6,602 nucleotides of DNA from an uncultured Ruminiclostridium sp. (GTDB lineage Bacteria; Bacillota; Clostridia; Oscillospirales; Ruminococcaceae): NCBI GenBank assembly GCA_934462775.1, contig CAKSIR010000127.1:1-6602 (forward strand). Direction: 5' to 3'. The position numbers and the translations under genes were made by a program. Within the stretch, counting starts at the first letter, position 1. Every line of letters begins with the position of its first letter. Below, piece by piece: positions 6,036-6,602 of the stretch. Below the pieces are notes generated by a model. It had not been told where the DNA came from. It saw nothing but the letters and a program-made list of their open reading frames with translations, and did not search any database.

Positions 6036-6602
6036 ATGGATAATTTTGTTGAACAGCTTGTGGCTAAAAGAGCGGACGGAAAGGCGTATTTCCTGCGCGG
6101 ACTCATTGTTTCCTTTGCGGTGGTAATGGTTGCGCTTGGCATTGTTGCAACGGTTATGTTTGCGTTTCCGCTGCTGCTGTTTGTGTCGGTTGGCGCCTGC
6201 TACCTGGCATGGTGGCTTTTCGGCAATACTTCTCTGGAATACGAGTACATTGTTACCAACAACGATTTTGACATTGACAAGATAATCGGCAAGCGCAAGC
6301 GCAAAAGACTTATCAGCATTGAGCTAAGCACCGTAACCGAGTTTGACAGATACAGCGGCGGCCGCATCGGTCAGGACGCAGACGCAACGGTTATGGCTGC
6401 CGACGGCACAGGCGTTGGCGTGTGGTATCTGCTGGTCAACAGCCGCGACTACGGCAAGCTGCTGATTATTTTCTCGCCCAGCGAAGAAACCCTCGAGTGC
6501 ATCAACCACGGGGTTCCCTACACCGTTAAGAAGAAGCTGCCCAGCAAGGCTGCGCCCCAGACTGCGTCTGGAGGCAATTCCGAGCTTCGCTCGGACTATA
6601 AT
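6036..6602 (+). CDS. Small membrane protein resembling DUF6106 family (3' end off window)
   Basis: The frame is open for 189 codons to the window edge with no stop seen, so the C-terminus is missing. ATG at 6036 has GAAAGGA 6 nt upstream and a promoter at 5967-5995. A short polar N-terminus is followed by two hydrophobic helices (about 22-40 and 44-62), then a soluble part. Its EYEYIVTNNDFDIDKIIGKR stretch (68-87) and following beta-strand-like sequence recall bacterial PH-like membrane proteins. I recognise the overall pattern as DUF6106, a family of unknown function common in Ruminococcus relatives; this is from memory and moderate in certainty. A basic KRKRKR patch (87-91) probably faces the cytoplasm. 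The low-complexity tail after about residue 168 ends in a DNA hairpin. It is divergent from the ABC operon, and a functional link is unproven. Confidence 0.85.
   Translation, partial: MDNFVEQLVAKRADGKAYFLRGLIVSFAVVMVALGIVATVMFAFPLLLFVSVGACYLAWWLFGNTSLEYEYIVTNNDFDIDKIIGKRKRKRLISIELSTVTEFDRYSGGRIGQDADATVMAADGTGVGVWYLLVNSRDYGKLLIIFSPSEETLECINHGVPYTVKKKLPSKAAPQTASGGNSELRSDYN
6579..6595. repeat. Hairpin in the 3' part of the DUF6106-like gene
   Basis: TCCGAGC (6579-6585) and GCTCGGA (6589-6595) pair perfectly around the triloop TTC and are followed by CTATAAT. It falls in the low-complexity C-terminal codons of the gene at the very edge of the window. It may be the start of a dispersed palindromic repeat that supplies the last codons. 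No T-tract is visible. Confidence 0.55.

Noticed and set aside
6324..6509. 61-codon minus-strand frame
   Set aside because: It is antisense to the DUF6106-like coding region, with no promoter or ribosome site.

Overview
The window reads as chromosomal DNA of a Gram-positive, Clostridia-type gut Firmicute, probably Ruminococcus or another Oscillospiraceae. This is an inference from mid GC content, AAAGGA/GAGG ribosome sites, sigma-A-like promoters with TG-extended -10 boxes, YuxH-type EAL-HDOD and FtsX-type ABC genes, and a small membrane gene resembling the DUF6106 family. No mobile element, CRISPR array, tRNA or rRNA was seen.

Layout. Bases 1-273 are non-coding and hold an 11-bp perfect inverted repeat (21-48), a bidirectional terminator-like hairpin (92-115) and a strong intrinsic terminator on the minus strand (195-229). 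A three-gene minus-strand unit is transcribed from right to left: an ABC ATPase (5884-5183), an EAL-HDOD signalling protein (5158-3938) and a 1198-residue FtsX-type permease (3870-274). The gaps are only 22 and 67 nt, and no terminator lies between the genes. A near-consensus promoter (TTGCCA, 17 bp, TGA-TATAAT) sits just upstream of the ATPase. A 151-bp divergent intergenic region separates it from a plus-strand gene (6036 to beyond the window end). That gene encodes a small two-helix membrane protein with its own promoter (TTGTTT, 17 bp, TATACT).

How the genes may work together. The ATPase and permease look like one exporter or mechanotransmission machine of the MacB/FtsX/LolCDE superfamily: one two-unit permease paired with an ATPase dimer. 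Two points stand out. First, the extracellular loop between TM1 and TM2 carries about 415 residues of heptad coiled coil, built of Gln-Leu-Asp and Gly-Tyr blocks. It could form a stalk long enough to cross much of the cell wall. Second, an EAL-HDOD protein with a degraded catalytic site is encoded between the two halves of the transporter, suggesting (inference) that a signalling or scaffold protein is coupled to it. The substrate cannot be read from the sequence.
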